Position numbers and translations under genes: made by a program. Under the pieces are notes generated by a model that saw only the letters and a list, made by a program, of their open reading frames with translations, made no database searches and was not told the origin of the DNA. A stretch of DNA of 64,000 nucleotides from Bufo bufo (lineage: Eukaryota; Chordata; Amphibia; Anura; Bufonidae), in contig NC_053389.1 in NCBI RefSeq assembly GCF_905171765.1, positions 403,606,645-403,670,644 on the forward strand, given 5' to 3'. Positions 1 through 10,061 of the stretch are shown here, in pieces. Each line of letters starts with the position of its first letter. Position 1 is the first letter of the stretch.

Positions 1-510
1 CCACGTGACATCCACGGACACATCGTCATCATCAACCGCTTCACTTGTATCTGACAACTCAGCAAAGAAAGCAGCAGCGGGTACGACATCATCCTCATCA
101 CACTGTACGTCCATGTGTGTAATGCTGCCTGACTGAGACATATCCCTGTTATCTACATCCTGTGGCAATAATGGTTGCGCATCATTCATTTCTTCCAACT
201 GATGTGTAAATAACTCCTCTGACAGATCAAGTGAAGCGGCTGTGGTGCTAGTGTTGGTGGTGGCGGCGGGCGGGCGAGTGGTAACTTGAGAGGTGCCCGA
301 AGCTGAGCTGGAGGAGGATGGTGTGTCAAGGTTCCGAGAGGAAGCTGTAGAAGATTGGGTGTCCTGTGTAAGCCAGTCAACTATGTCCTAAGAATTTTTT
401 GAGTTCAGGGTACGTGGACTCTGAACACTGGGCATTATTCTAGGGCCAAAGGAAATCACAGCACCACGACCACGATGGCCCCTGTGGGGTGGCCTGCCTC
501 TGCCTGTCAT
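1..510 (-). pseudogene. hAT-type N-terminal ORF, copy A (cut by window edge)
   Basis: Reading leftward from the ATG at 510, the frame encodes a G/R-rich start (MTGRGRPPHRGHRGRG) and then acidic and Ser/Thr-rich sequence running off the window start. An in-frame TAG lies at 388-390, just before a DIVDWLTQ motif. The same layout (basic start, then D-L/I-V-E/D-W-L-T-Q, then an acidic stretch ending in DVTW) recurs in the ORF at 1200-1797, so these are two copies of one element. This kind of low-complexity leader precedes the BED finger in frog hAT/ZBED-like transposases, as also seen at 27409-28035. The rest of the transposase lies outside the window. Function of the leader is unknown. Assignment to hAT is by analogy, not from a catalytic domain here. 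Confidence 0.5.
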
Positions 511-752
511 TTTTTTTTAGATTAGTGGTACTATGCGTGCAAGGTACTGTGCCACCCTATATGAGTGGTGGGCACTGGCAGTCACAGTACAGTCAGTGGG
601 CCTGACACACAGTGGCAGGCAACTGCAATTATATTACAGAGAAAAAATTAAATTACTTTTTTATCTGCAAGGTACTGTGCCACCCAATATGAGTGGTGTG
701 CACACAGTACAGTCTCTGGGCCTGTGGCCTCTCAGACACGGGCAGGCAACTG

Positions 753-790
<38 letters not shown>

Positions 791-1165
791 TAAAAAAGCA
801 GACTAATGTACCAGCCCTAAAAAGGGCTTTTTGGGGTGCTGTCAGGACGCTGTCCTTACAGCAGATGAGTCTTTGAGGACTGGAGTGGACACAGAACACT
901 GGCCTAGCTAACGCTTTCCCTATTAATTCAGCAGCAGCACTCTCCCTGCTCTAACTAACACTGCAGCTTCAGAATGAATCTAAGAGGGCTGCCGTCCTTG
1001 CTTTTTGATAGGAGGTGGGAGGGTCTGGGAGGGAGGGTATGCTGATTGGCTGGAATGTGTCTGCTGACTGTGAGGTACAGGGTCAAAGTTTGCTCAATGA
1101 TGACGTATAGGGGGCAGACCGAACATTGCATATGTTCGACGGCGAATAGTTCGGGACATCTGTAG
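511..1165 (-). repeat. hAT leader: 130-bp duplication, AT microsatellite and element tip
   Basis: Upstream of the copy A ORF, a ~130-bp unit beginning near 539 is repeated from 669 (both contain CAAGGTACTGTGCCACCC). An (AT)n run follows at about 756-786. The stretch to 1165 is non-coding and ends in inverted GAAC/GTTCG words, the style of terminus seen in the other hAT-related copies here. It is presumably a promoter/leader, but no TATA box or start site can be named. Confidence 0.45.
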
Positions 1166-1199
1166 TGTCCGTACATGGTTGATGGCTTGATCCTGATAC

Positions 1200-1797
1200 A
1201 TTAGCAGTCTGGTTTGTCCCTCCTGTGCAATGTAAGTTCTGCCTGCTTCTCCTCCCTATCTGATGGTCCATCTCTCCCTCTGAACTCCCCTCCTCTTCCT
1301 CTCTTGTGGGCACCCACGTGACGTCCATAGACACTTCATAATCGACGTCACCTTCCCCACCACTAACATTAGAGATCTCGGAGTAGGCAGCAACAGCAGG
1401 GACCAACCTCCTTGGGCTGATCTGGGTACTGTCGTCAGACTGCTGAGTGGCGGCCGTTGCTACCTCCTCTTCCTGATCCGATGCTAAGAATGGCTGCGCA
1501 TAGAAAAATGTCTTGTGATGGATCGGAAAATAATTTCTGTAACTCAAACGGAGAGTATATGGAGGTGGTGGTGGTGTCTTTGGGGGTGCACAAAGCAGAG
1601 AGTGAAGAAGGTGCAGATAGAGAGGATGAGGAGGGTGCAGAAGCGGAAGGCTGAGTGAGCCACTCAACCAAGTCTGGTGCCTCCTTTGACATAATCGAAC
1701 GCACCTTCTGCAACTTCCCACTTTGGCTCCTGCCTGGTGCTCCTGCCCTACCCCTACCACTCTTACGGAAGGGCCTGCCTCTTGCTCTGAATGTCAT
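1200..1797 (-). pseudogene. hAT-type N-terminal ORF, copy B (frameshifted, truncated)
   Basis: The ATG at 1797 opens a basic MTFRARGRPFRKSGRGR start, followed by a DLVEWLTQ motif and a Ser/Pro-rich linker. The frame stays open to 1435, but the homologous continuation (AQPFLASDQEEE, then an acidic stretch ending in MDVTW) is read in a second minus frame from about 1530 down to 1200, so there is a frameshift near 1500-1530. The protein matches copy A at the left edge of the window. No BED finger or DDE/RNase H-like core is present, and the copy breaks off into the leader of copy A. Low-complexity composition makes homology searching weak. The family call depends on the shared layout with the longer hAT copy at 24679-28035. 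Confidence 0.5.
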
Positions 1798-1844
1798 TTT
1801 TTAAATGACCCTGTGACAAAAGTCTCTAGAGAAGCGCAGTCTAT

Positions 1845-2193
1845 GTGGAAGAAGGTATATAACACCCTGCTACAATCTGTTGTTTTGGGGGGCGACTGGT
1901 CTATCACACCAGTTATAATAATTTTTTTCCAGTAACGTTTGTCACTGTGTGTAGCAGAGGTAACACAGCGAAAGAGGCTAAATTTCTGCAGTACCCAAAT
2001 AAACAATTATAAAAGTATATTGTTATATAACACCCCACTTCAATTTGTCGTTTTGGGGGCCACTGGTCTATCACACCAGTTAGAATACTTTTTTCTAATT
2101 GCGTTTGTCACTCTTTGTAGTTGTAGTATCGCTGCAGAACCGCTCACCAGTCACAATGCTGCACAATACAAATCCACTATAATATGCTTTCTA
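1845..2193 (-). repeat. Tandem ~130-bp hAT leader repeats, left part
   Basis: Imperfect units contain a TATAACACC word, then TTTTGGGG and CTGGTCTATCACACCAGTTA, where GGTCTATCACACC is a small dyad. The array continues at 3783 after the Tc1-like insertion and is seen again at 12930-13400. It lies upstream of the copy B ORF. Confidence 0.6.
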
Positions 2194-3782
2194 CACTGCT
2201 CAAAAAAATAAAGGGAACACAAAAATAACACATCCTAGATCTGAATTAATTAAATATTCTTCTGAAATACTTTGTTCTTTACATAGTTGAATGTGCTGAC
2301 AACAAAATCACACAAAAATTAAAAAATGGAAATCAAATTTTTCAACCCACGGAGGTCTGGATTTGGAGTCACACTCAAAATTAAAGTGGAAAAACACACT
2401 ACAGGCTGATCCAACTTTGATGTAATGTCCTTAAAACAAGTCAAAATGAGGCTCAGTAGTGTGTGTGTGTGGCCTCCACGTGCCTGTATGACCTCCCTAC
2501 AACGCCTGTGCATGCTCCTGATGAGGTGGCGGACGGTCTCCTGAGGGATCTCCTCCCAGACCTGGACTTAAGCATCTGCCAACTCCTGGACAGTCTGTGG
2601 TGCAACGTGACGTTGGTGGATAGAGCGAGACATGATGTCCCAGATGTGCTCAATTGGATTCAGGTCTGGGGAACGGGGGGCGGGCCAGTCCATAGCATCA
2701 ATGCCTTCGTCTTGCAGGAACTGCTGACACACTTCAGCCACATGAGGTCTAGCATTGTCTTGCATTAGGAGGAACCCAGGGCCTACCGCACCAGCATATG
2801 GTCTCACAAGGGGTCTGAGGATCTCATCTCGGTACCTAATGGCAGTCAGGCTACCTCTGGCGAGCACATGGAGGGCTGTGCGGCCCTCCAAAGAAATGCC
2901 ACCCCACACCATTACTGACCCAATGCCAAACCGGTCATGCTGGAGGATGTTGCAGGCAGCAGAACATTCTCCACGGCGTCTCAAGACTCTGTCACGTCTG
3001 TCACATGTGCTCAGTGAGAACTTGCTTTCATCTGTGAAGAGCACAGGGCGCCAGTGGCGAATTTGCCAATCTTGGTGTTCTCTGGCAAATGCCAAACGTC
3101 CTGCACGGTGTTGGGCTGTAAGCACAACCCCCACCTGTGGACGTCGTGCCCTCATATCACCCTCATGGAGTCTGTTTCTGACCGTTTGAGCAGACACATG
3201 AAAATTTGTGGGCTTCTGGAGGTCATTTTGCAGGGCTCTGGCAGTGCTCCTCCTGTTCCTCCTTGCACAAAGGCGGAGGTAGCGGTCCTGCTGCTGGGTT
3301 GTTGCCCTCCTACGGCCTTCTCCACGTCTCCTGATGTACTAGCCTGTCTCCTGGTAGCGCCTCCATGCTCTGGACACTATGCTGACAGACACAGCAAACC
3401 TTCTTGCCACAGCTCGCATTGATGTGCCATCCTGGATAAGCTGCACTACCTGAGCCACTTGTGTGGGTTGTAGACTCCATCTCATGCTACCACTAGAGTG
3501 AAAGCACCGCCAGCATTCAAAAGTGACCAAAACATTAGCCAGGAAGCATAGGAACTGAGAAGTGGTCTGTTGTCACCACCTGCAGAACCACTCCTTTATT
3601 GGGGGTGTCTTGCTAATTGCCTATAATTTCCACCTGTTGTCTATCCCATTTGCACAACAGCATGTGAAATTGATTGTCCCTCAGTGTTGCTTCCTAAGTG
3701 GACAGTTTGATTTCACAGAAGTGTGATTGACTTGGAGTTACATTGTGTTGTTTAAGTGTTCCCTTTATTTTTTTGAGCAGTG
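2194..3782 (-). mobile_element. Tc1-like DNA transposon
   Basis: Near-perfect terminal inverted repeats start CACTGCTCAAAAAAATAAAG at 2194 and end with the complement at 3782. Both sides are flanked by TA (2192-2193 and 3783-3784), the expected Tc1/mariner target duplication. The element is 1589 bp, close to the usual Tc1 length. Removing it and one TA rejoins the hAT leader repeat (…GCTTTC-TA-TTAGAAAG…), matching the uninterrupted copy near 13330. It is therefore younger than the hAT leader it sits in. Confidence 0.93.
2319..3530 (-). pseudogene. Tc1-like transposase, two premature stops
   Basis: One minus frame runs the length of the element. The N-terminal part (3530-3342) has a helix-turn-helix-like segment ([20 protein letters not shown]) that binds the TIR in this family. 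An in-frame TAG at 3339-3341 (a single CAG-to-TAG change would explain it) breaks the frame. From 3197 a 209-aa part holds the DDE core: first D in FTDESKF, second in MQDNARPH, E in SPDLNPIEH. There are 35 residues between second D and E, one more than the DD34E norm, because of WPAPRSP. A TAA at 2568-2570 interrupts the C-terminus, and the same frame then reads VQVWEEIPQETVRHL and on to 2319. The likely natural start is the Met of MRWSLQ near 3485. The family's role is cut-and-paste transposition. This copy should be inactive. Confidence 0.88.
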
Positions 3783-4165
3783 TATATTAGAAAGTATAAG
3801 TGTATTATACACCTATATACTGCACACCAAACAATAGTACACCTATACCAGTCCTTAAAAGGACTTTTGTGGACCTATTAGCTAGCGATTTGTGTCACTA
3901 ACAGTCTGTCCCTGCTCCACACAGCAACCTCTCCCTACACTGACAAAAGACAGAATGTAAAATGGAGGCCAGATCAGGTCTATTTATAAGGTATGGGGTA
4001 TGTCTATGTGCTGAAATGTTTCAATTGGCTATCCTGTACTACCTGATGGATGTTTTATGGGTCAAATTTCTTCACAATGTAAAAGAATATGGCGGGCGCG
4101 AATATCGCCATATGTTCGCATGTTCGGCGAACCGCGAACGAGCAAAGTTCGCCGCGAACCGCAAG
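3783..4165 (-). repeat. hAT leader continued and GCGAAC-rich tip
   Basis: This completes the leader repeat interrupted by the Tc1-like element, followed by about 300 bp of non-coding sequence with the same layout as 790-1165. At 4085-4165 there are overlapping dyads of GCGAAC/GTTCGC and a palindromic CATATGTTCGCATGTTCGG region. I see no credible ORF. Confidence 0.5.
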
Positions 4166-4617
4166 GCAATCTCTACTGGCCGACAGTTCTATTTTTATCT
4201 AGTGACCGCCTAATGTACCTCCAGCCACATCATCAGAAGTTCTTTTCTGTCCGGTAAATGCCTATTTTTTGGGGCTTCTACTCCAGTGGCCTACAGTGCA
4301 ATTTTTATCAAGTTACCGCCTAATGTACCTACAGCCACAGAATCACAAGTTCTTTTCTGTCAGGTGAATGCCGAATTTTTGGGGCCTCTACTCAGTGGCC
4401 TACAGTTACATTTTTATCCAGTGACCGCCTAATGTAGCTCCAGCCACAGAATCACAAGTTCTTTTGTGTCAGGTGAATGCCTAATTTTTGGGGCCTGCAC
4501 TCCAGTGGCATACAGTAAGATTTTTATCCAGTAAACGCCTAATGTACCTCCAGCCATATCAGCCAAAGTTCTTTTCTGTCCGGTGAATGCCAAATTTTTG
4601 GGGCCAGTACTCCAGTG
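4166..4617. repeat. 110-bp tandem repeat array, left part
   Basis: Four units with a period of 109-110 bp share ACCGCCTAATGTACCTCCAG and AAGTTCTTTTCTGTCAGGTG. The repeated ACCGCC word falls near 4206, 4316, 4425 and 4535. The array is cut by the hAT insertion at 4618 and resumes at 11471. Inverted copies occur at 12540-12930, so it is a subterminal array of one hAT-related family. Confidence 0.75.
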
Positions 4618-4991
4618 TAGTGTTGAGCGTGAATATACGAATCGCGAATTTTAATCGCGAATATCGCCACTTTGAGAATTTGCAAATATTTGAATATAGT
4701 GCTATATATTGTAGAGATTTCCCAAATGGTAGCCTTCAGATAAATACACAGTAGCCTTTTAGTGGTGGAAATCAAAGTACCGTATGTTTCGCCCTATAAG
4801 ACGCACCGGCCCATAAGACGCACCTAGGTTTTTGGGGAGGAAAATAAGAAAAAAAAATGTTTTACCAAAAGGTGTGCTTTTGGTGGGTTTGGAACTAATG
4901 GTGGTCTGTGGATGGCACTATTACTGGGGATCTGTGGATGACGGACACTGTTATGGGGGGATCTGTGGATGACAGACACTGTTATAGGGGG

Positions 4992-5839
4992 TGTGGCGAA
5001 ACCAACCTCACCACTGGGTTTTGGAGAGGACTGGCTGCTGGCCTCTTGCCCCTGGATTATGGGCCATATACTAACTTTTAAACCCCTGAACCTATTCAAG
5101 TGAATTTTGGATAGGTTTGTCCCCAAGTTATACTGTTTAAATTGATGTTAGTTATATGTATGGCCAATGTAAACTCACAAAGTTGTAACAATTTATAATA
5201 AGTGTAACTTGTCAGCTTGGGAGGAAATGCTGGGTGTGTTTCTATTGTGCCATTGTCCCATTGTGTGTTTAAATGGTGATGTCTGTTCTGTTGTCCTCAC
5301 ATGTGTATTGGCGATCTCCCTTTGTCCTCAGAGATAATTGGATTGCTCCTCAGATTGTCTCCGGGACAGAGAGGAGGAGACCATGATGCATTGTGGGGAT
5401 ATGTTGTATTTGTCCTATGTCACAGTCTTCATTCTGGTCCTCTGGGGGTGTGAACGATTGGTTGCTGTAGTTACATTGTATGTGTTGTAAATTACTGATT
5501 GGTTGTATTTCAAACCCCTGTGGGCAGTACTATGTTTGTGGTTTATGAATAAAAGAGGCTGTACGTGAAGTACAGTCAGACCACTGCTTGACCCTCAACA
5601 CGGAGCCTTGTCTCGTTATTGGGGGGATCCGCTGTATGCTGTTAGCGATTGATTGCCAGAAGTGTAAGCTGATTCCTGTTCGTCTGCTAGCAGCTATTCG
5701 TGAGGTTCCAGTTTGGAGTGCTACTTTGTATCCAGTTCGGGAATTTGGTGTATCCTGCAGTAGCTGTGCCTGTCTCTCAGAAAGGGGCATATTGCCTAAA
5801 CAGATTTTAACCCCTTGTCTGCTGAAACGGTCCGTTACA
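4992..5839 (+). mobile_element. Solo LTR (848 bp) with 5-bp TSD
   Basis: The segment starts TGTGGCGAAACC and ends GGTCCGTTACA, flanked by GGGGG on both sides. It splits the ~30-bp GGGGATCTGTGGATGAC array, which resumes immediately after. AATAAA at about 5549 is followed 30-60 bases later by a GT-rich stretch, fitting a polyadenylation signal at the R/U5 boundary. No internal region remains, so recombination between two LTRs is the likely origin. An endogenous-retrovirus-type LTR is most likely, though a Gypsy LTR is not excluded. The minus-strand solo LTR at 44948-45817 has the same CCGTTACA end. Confidence 0.75.
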
Positions 5840-6320
5840 GGGGGATCTGTGGATGACGGACACTGTTATGGGGGATCTGTGGATGACGGACACTGTTATG
5901 GGGGGATCTGTAGATGACGGACACTGTTATGGGGGGATCTGTGGATGACGGACACTGTTATGGGGGGATCTGTGGATGACTGACACTGTTATGGGGGGAT
6001 CTGTGGATGACTGACACTGTTATGGGGGGGGTCTGTGGATGACTGACACTGTTATGGGGGGTCTGTGGATGACTGACACTGTTATGGGGGCATCTGTGGA
6101 TGACGGACACTGTTATGGGGGGATCTGTGGCTTGCACTGTTACAGGGGGATCTGTGGCTTGCGCTGTTAGAGGGGGGATATGTGGGTGGCACTGTTATAT
6201 ATGTGCCATCCACAGACCCCCCCAGCCCATAACAGTGCCATCCACAGACCCCCCCAGCCCATAACTGTGCCATCCACAGATGTCCCCCATAAAAATGTCA
6301 TCCACAGACCCCCCCCGCCG
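5840..6320. repeat. ~30-bp tandem repeat GGGGATCTGTGGATGACGGACACTGTTAT
   Basis: About ten head-to-tail units occur between 5840 and 6180, and two or three more lie left of the solo LTR (4890-4990). The units then reappear inverted (CCATCCACAGACCCCCCCAG) at 6205-6320. Units touch directly, without unique spacers, so this is a minisatellite and not a CRISPR array. Confidence 0.85.
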
Positions 6321-6494
6321 CTCCGGTAAACTAATATAAAATGTCTTATTCAATTAATAGTTATTAAACATGCCCCCTCACTCCTAATAGTACCTTACAT
6401 CCTAACCGCTTCAGTACAACGCAGGCAGGCCGGGCGGCCGGCGCGTCACTCACCGACGTCACTTGCCTGCGCCGCCTGCTTCATTCATAAAGTA

Positions 6495-7217
6495 AAAAAC
6501 AACGAGCGCACACTATCTTCTTATGATAAGGTATGTTTTTATATTGTTACCAGAATTTGTGCCAGTAAGATATCAGATGTTCGGTTGTGACTGTGGCCAC
6601 TTTTCTAAGGCTCTGTGTGAGATCCCTGTATCGTTTCATATAGGTGTCTTGCTACGTTTATGGAACTACATTATGCCATTTGTTACTAATGAACTTTCTG
6701 AAATATTCTGAGAATCTACCAGATATTTTCTTTTCTTTTCTTCTATTAATTATACAACTTTGCATTGATTTCTAATTTTGACTAAACTGAGTATGCATTG
6801 ATTTATTATCTTACACCAGTACCTGTTTGATGTACCCTATAAAATGTAAAACATGATTGGTACTATACACATTGATTTCTATGAGACATATTATTATGTT
6901 GTTTAAAAAACCGTTCGGTTATCTATTATTCTTTATTGTGAGCCAATATTTTACTTATATTGTATATTTATTTGTATTATCATAGGCCGTGATCAAGGTC
7001 CCGGGTGGACCGAAACGTTGGCCCTGACTTTCATGTGACGATTGAACTATAAGTTGGTATTGGCAAACATCAATAAAATATATATCATTGTGCAAAAATC
7101 TATGAGAGTGCCGTGGATATAATTGTTTTTTATCTATTGGCTTGACAGCCCCTTCATTGAGCAACCTCCTTATTGGATTCAAATCTTTTTTTTGGCGGTG
7201 TGCCATTCAAATATTGA
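6495..7217 (+). mobile_element. Penelope-like 3' fragment, 14-bp TSD
   Basis: The 723-bp segment is bounded by identical 14-bp copies of TCATTCATAAAGTA (6481-6494 and 7218-7231). It splits a GC-rich segment of the TA-flanked element. Near its 3' part it carries GTGATCAAGGTCCC-GGGT-GGACCGAAACG: a 5-bp GGTCC/GGACC stem followed by CGAAAC, resembling the hammerhead-type motif of Penelope-like element termini. AATAAA follows near 7071. No coding sequence of the family remains. Assignment is by motif and context only. Confidence 0.5.
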
Positions 7218-7596
7218 TCATTCATAAAGTAGGTGGTGCAGGCACGTGACATCAGGGAGTTACGCTGCCGTCCGCCCGGCCTGCCTGCATTCTACTGAAG
7301 CGGTTACGATGTAAGGTACTATTAGGAGTGGGGGGTGGCATGTTTAATAACTATTAATTGAAGTAGACATTTTATATTAGTATACCGGAGCGGCGGGGCG
7401 GGGCTATAGTACAGTGACTGCACCGCCCCGCCGCTATTGCCGGCCCCAAGCTCCTCCTCCCAGTCCCTCCCCCCGTCTCGCATACATCGCAGCCAGCGAT
7501 GTAAAACTGCCAACATTCGCCCCATAAGACGCAGGGGCATTTTCCCAGCATTTTGGGGGGAGAAAAAGTGTGTCTTATGGGGCGAAAAATACAGTA

Positions 7597-8072
7597 ATAA
7601 ATGTATTTTATTGTTGGCACACCACAATTCAACAGGCAGTAGTGATCAGCTTACTTCAGCTGACACTTAAAAAAAAACTATTCAGTCTTGAATCTGAACA
7701 ATCACATAGAAAGTTTTAGGGCACAGTACCGTACTCCCCACGGAGTGGATGGGAACCTTGCTTTGTCCTTTGTCTCTCGGCAGAGACCCTCTGGTTTTCA
7801 CTCGGCTCCAAAAACACACAGCTACAAAGAGCTCCACAATCAGCCAGGTAATCATCACCCCTGACCCTGCTGGCTGACTTTTTGTAAGCCCGTCAAAACC
7901 CGGCCTGGACCATGGGGAACAGCCACCCACCCTGCACTTTGGCTGTTCCCAGTAACAGCCCGCCTAGATTCGCTGCGGCGGACATATGCACTACTGGCTC
8001 CTACTTCACTGAGGCTAGGAACCTCGGTGACACATATCTTCCATCTATGATGGTCCCTTGTGCCTTTCTACA
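7597..8072 (-). other. Possible Gypsy 3' LTR or flank
   Basis: On the minus strand, the Gypsy pol end is followed by a G-run polypurine tract at about 8076-8088 and then TGTAGAAAGG at 8072, which could start an LTR. AATAAA is present on the minus strand near 7611. The far LTR edge and any duplication cannot be defined, because the other LTR is missing and the sequence abuts the TA-flanked element. No ORF of interest is present. Confidence 0.35.
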
Positions 8073-8372
8073 TATCCCCCCCCCCCCTCTGCCCAAAGCC
8101 GGGGATCTGGGCAACTCCAGCAAACATGCAGTGTACTCTGGTTAGGGCATCCGCATTTCCTTGTAGCCTGCCCGGCCTATGCTCTACCGAAAAACCTAAA
8201 TTCCTGTAGGGCTAGAAACCAACAGGTGACACAGGCATTCTTACCCTTTTTCTCTCTTAACCATTGCAGAGGGGCATGATCCGAGACCAGTGTAAATCTC
8301 CGTCCCAGGAGATAGTATCGGAGACAATCAAGGGCCCACTTAATGGCTAAGCATTCCCTTTCAATTATAGAG
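8073..8372 (-). pseudogene. Gypsy pol, RNase H C-terminal part
   Basis: From the MITE boundary at 8372 the minus frame reads IIERECLAIKWALDCLRYYL and then FTLVSDHAPLQWL, the characteristic C-terminal half of a Ty3/Gypsy RNase H. After LQEFRFF near 8184 a frameshift moves the reading to VEHRPGRLQGNADALTRV, the usual end of this domain, and the frame runs to the polypurine tract. It is the direct continuation of the pol fragment at 10062-11407. Joining across the MITE and one copy of its TSD leaves the frame open. Confidence 0.85.
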
Positions 8373-10061
8373 TAGTGTTGAGCGCGAATATTCGAATATC
8401 GAATTTTCTTCGCAAATATCGGCACTTCGCTAATTCGCGAATATTTCGAATATAGTGATATAAATTCGATATTTCGAATATTCGTTTTTTTTTAGTTTTT
8501 TTTTTATTGTTATATTTTTTTCTTTCCCACTTCCCTAAAGTAGTTCTTACCTGTCCTTTGGATTCCTGGCTTCCTGGCTGCTCCAGTCAGTGCCCGTTGC
8601 CGCTTCTGCCGACTTCCGTGCTCATGGAGCGTCCCCATCACCATGGGAACGTCTCCATATACTAGAATGTACTGTCGGATTTGAGAATTACGTGAAAAAT
8701 CGCAATTCGATTATTTCAAGTTATAAAATTCGAATTTCGATTTTAACTTAGCACTGCTATATTTAATTCTAGCCTAATATGGAATATAGCAGCGCTAAGT
8801 TAAAATCGAAATTCGATTATTATAACTTGAATTAATCGAATTGCGATTTCAACTTGGACCTGATTTACTATGGTTGGCTTGGTAGAATTAGCGAATATGA
8901 CGAATGTATTCGTCATATTCCACAAAACGAATATAACGAATGTATTCGTCATATTCCACAAAACGAAGATAACGAGGTATTCTGCATCTTCGTTTTAGCT
9001 ACCTATTCGTCAACTTCGCTAATTCTAGCAATCATATAGGAAAGTTTACTATAGAGACAGCTAAGTTTAATTCGCTATGCGATTATATTACTGCTTTTAA
9101 AAAAAAAAAAAATAGAATAATTATAATACCTGATAATTATTATAATTATTCTATTTATAAAAAAAAAGCAAAGTCATATGATCGCATAGCGAATTAAACT
9201 TAGCTGTCTCTATAGTAAACTTTCCTATATGATTGCTAGAATTAGCGAAGTTGATGAATAGGTAGCTAAAACGAAGATGGAGAATACCTCGTTATCTTCG
9301 TTTTGTGGAATATGACGAATACATTCGTCATATTCGCTAATTCTACCAAGCCAACCATAGTAAACCAGGTCCAAGTTGAAATCGCAATTCGATTAATTCA
9401 AGTTATAATCATTGAATTTCGATTTTAACTTAGCACTGCTATATTCCATATTAGGCTAGAATTAAATATAGCAGTGCTAAGTTAAAATCAAAATTCGAAT
9501 TTTATAACTTGAAATAATCGAATTGCGATTTTTCACGTAATTCTCAAATCCGACAGTACATTCTAGTATATGGAGACGTTCCCATGGTGATGGGGACGCT
9601 CCATGAGCACGGAAGTCGGCAGAAGCGGCAACGGGCACTGACTGGAGCAGCCAGGAAGCCAGGAATCCAAAGGACAGGTAAGAACTACTTTAGGGAAGTG
9701 GGAAAGAAAAAAATCTAACAATAAAAAAAAAAAAAAAAAATTAAAGATATAATAATCGAATTTCGATTTTAACTTAGCACTGCTATATTCCATATTAAGC
9801 TAGAATTAATGAATATGGAATATAGCAGTGCTAAGTTAAAATCGAAATTCGATTATTATAACTTGAATTAATTGCATTGCTATTTCAATAGGAGAGTAGC
9901 CTTTAAGTTAAAATCGCAATACGCGATTATTTAAATCGCATATTAATCGTGATAACAAGAATAATGACGAATATTCTATTTCGACGAATATAAAACGAAT
10001 ATTCTATCGAATATTCGCGAATTTCGTCGAAATCGAATATGGCACCTCCTGCTCATCACTA
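8373..10061. mobile_element. Palindromic hAT-type MITE (1689 bp)
   Basis: The ends TAGTGTTGAGCGCGAATATT and GCTCATCACTA are flanked by identical 8-bp TTATAGAG copies (8365-8372 and 10062-10069). Nearly all of the interior is one inverted repeat, with arms of roughly 600 bp (about 8495-9120 and 9130-9745) and its centre at about 9130 in an AT-rich stretch. The arms contain their own palindromes (around 8727-8817 and 8890-8960), and one of these recurs at 9753-9857. It has no transposase and would need an autonomous hAT partner. A transcript through it would fold into a very long hairpin. Confidence 0.92.

Larger units (their letters stand above)
4780..7594. mobile_element. TA-flanked element with CGCCCTATAAGACGCAC ends, copy 1
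   Basis: The left end (CCGTATGTTTCGCCCTATAA) and right end (…GGGGCGAAAAATACAG) are imperfect inverted repeats, flanked by TA on both sides. Two further TATAAGACGCACC-like words sit near each end. The interior is a tandem array of a ~30-bp GGGGATCTGTGGATGAC unit plus GC-rich sequence. A second copy lies at 42151-43390. No transposase is present, so this is non-autonomous. The TA flanks are compatible with a Tc1/mariner-type enzyme, but the superfamily is unproven. A solo LTR and a Penelope-like fragment are nested inside. Confidence 0.7.

Noticed and set aside
5840..6180. Regular ~30-bp repeats that look like a CRISPR array
   Set aside because: Units are contiguous with no unique spacers, sit inside a TA-flanked element and recur at 42290-42520. 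The genome is clearly animal.
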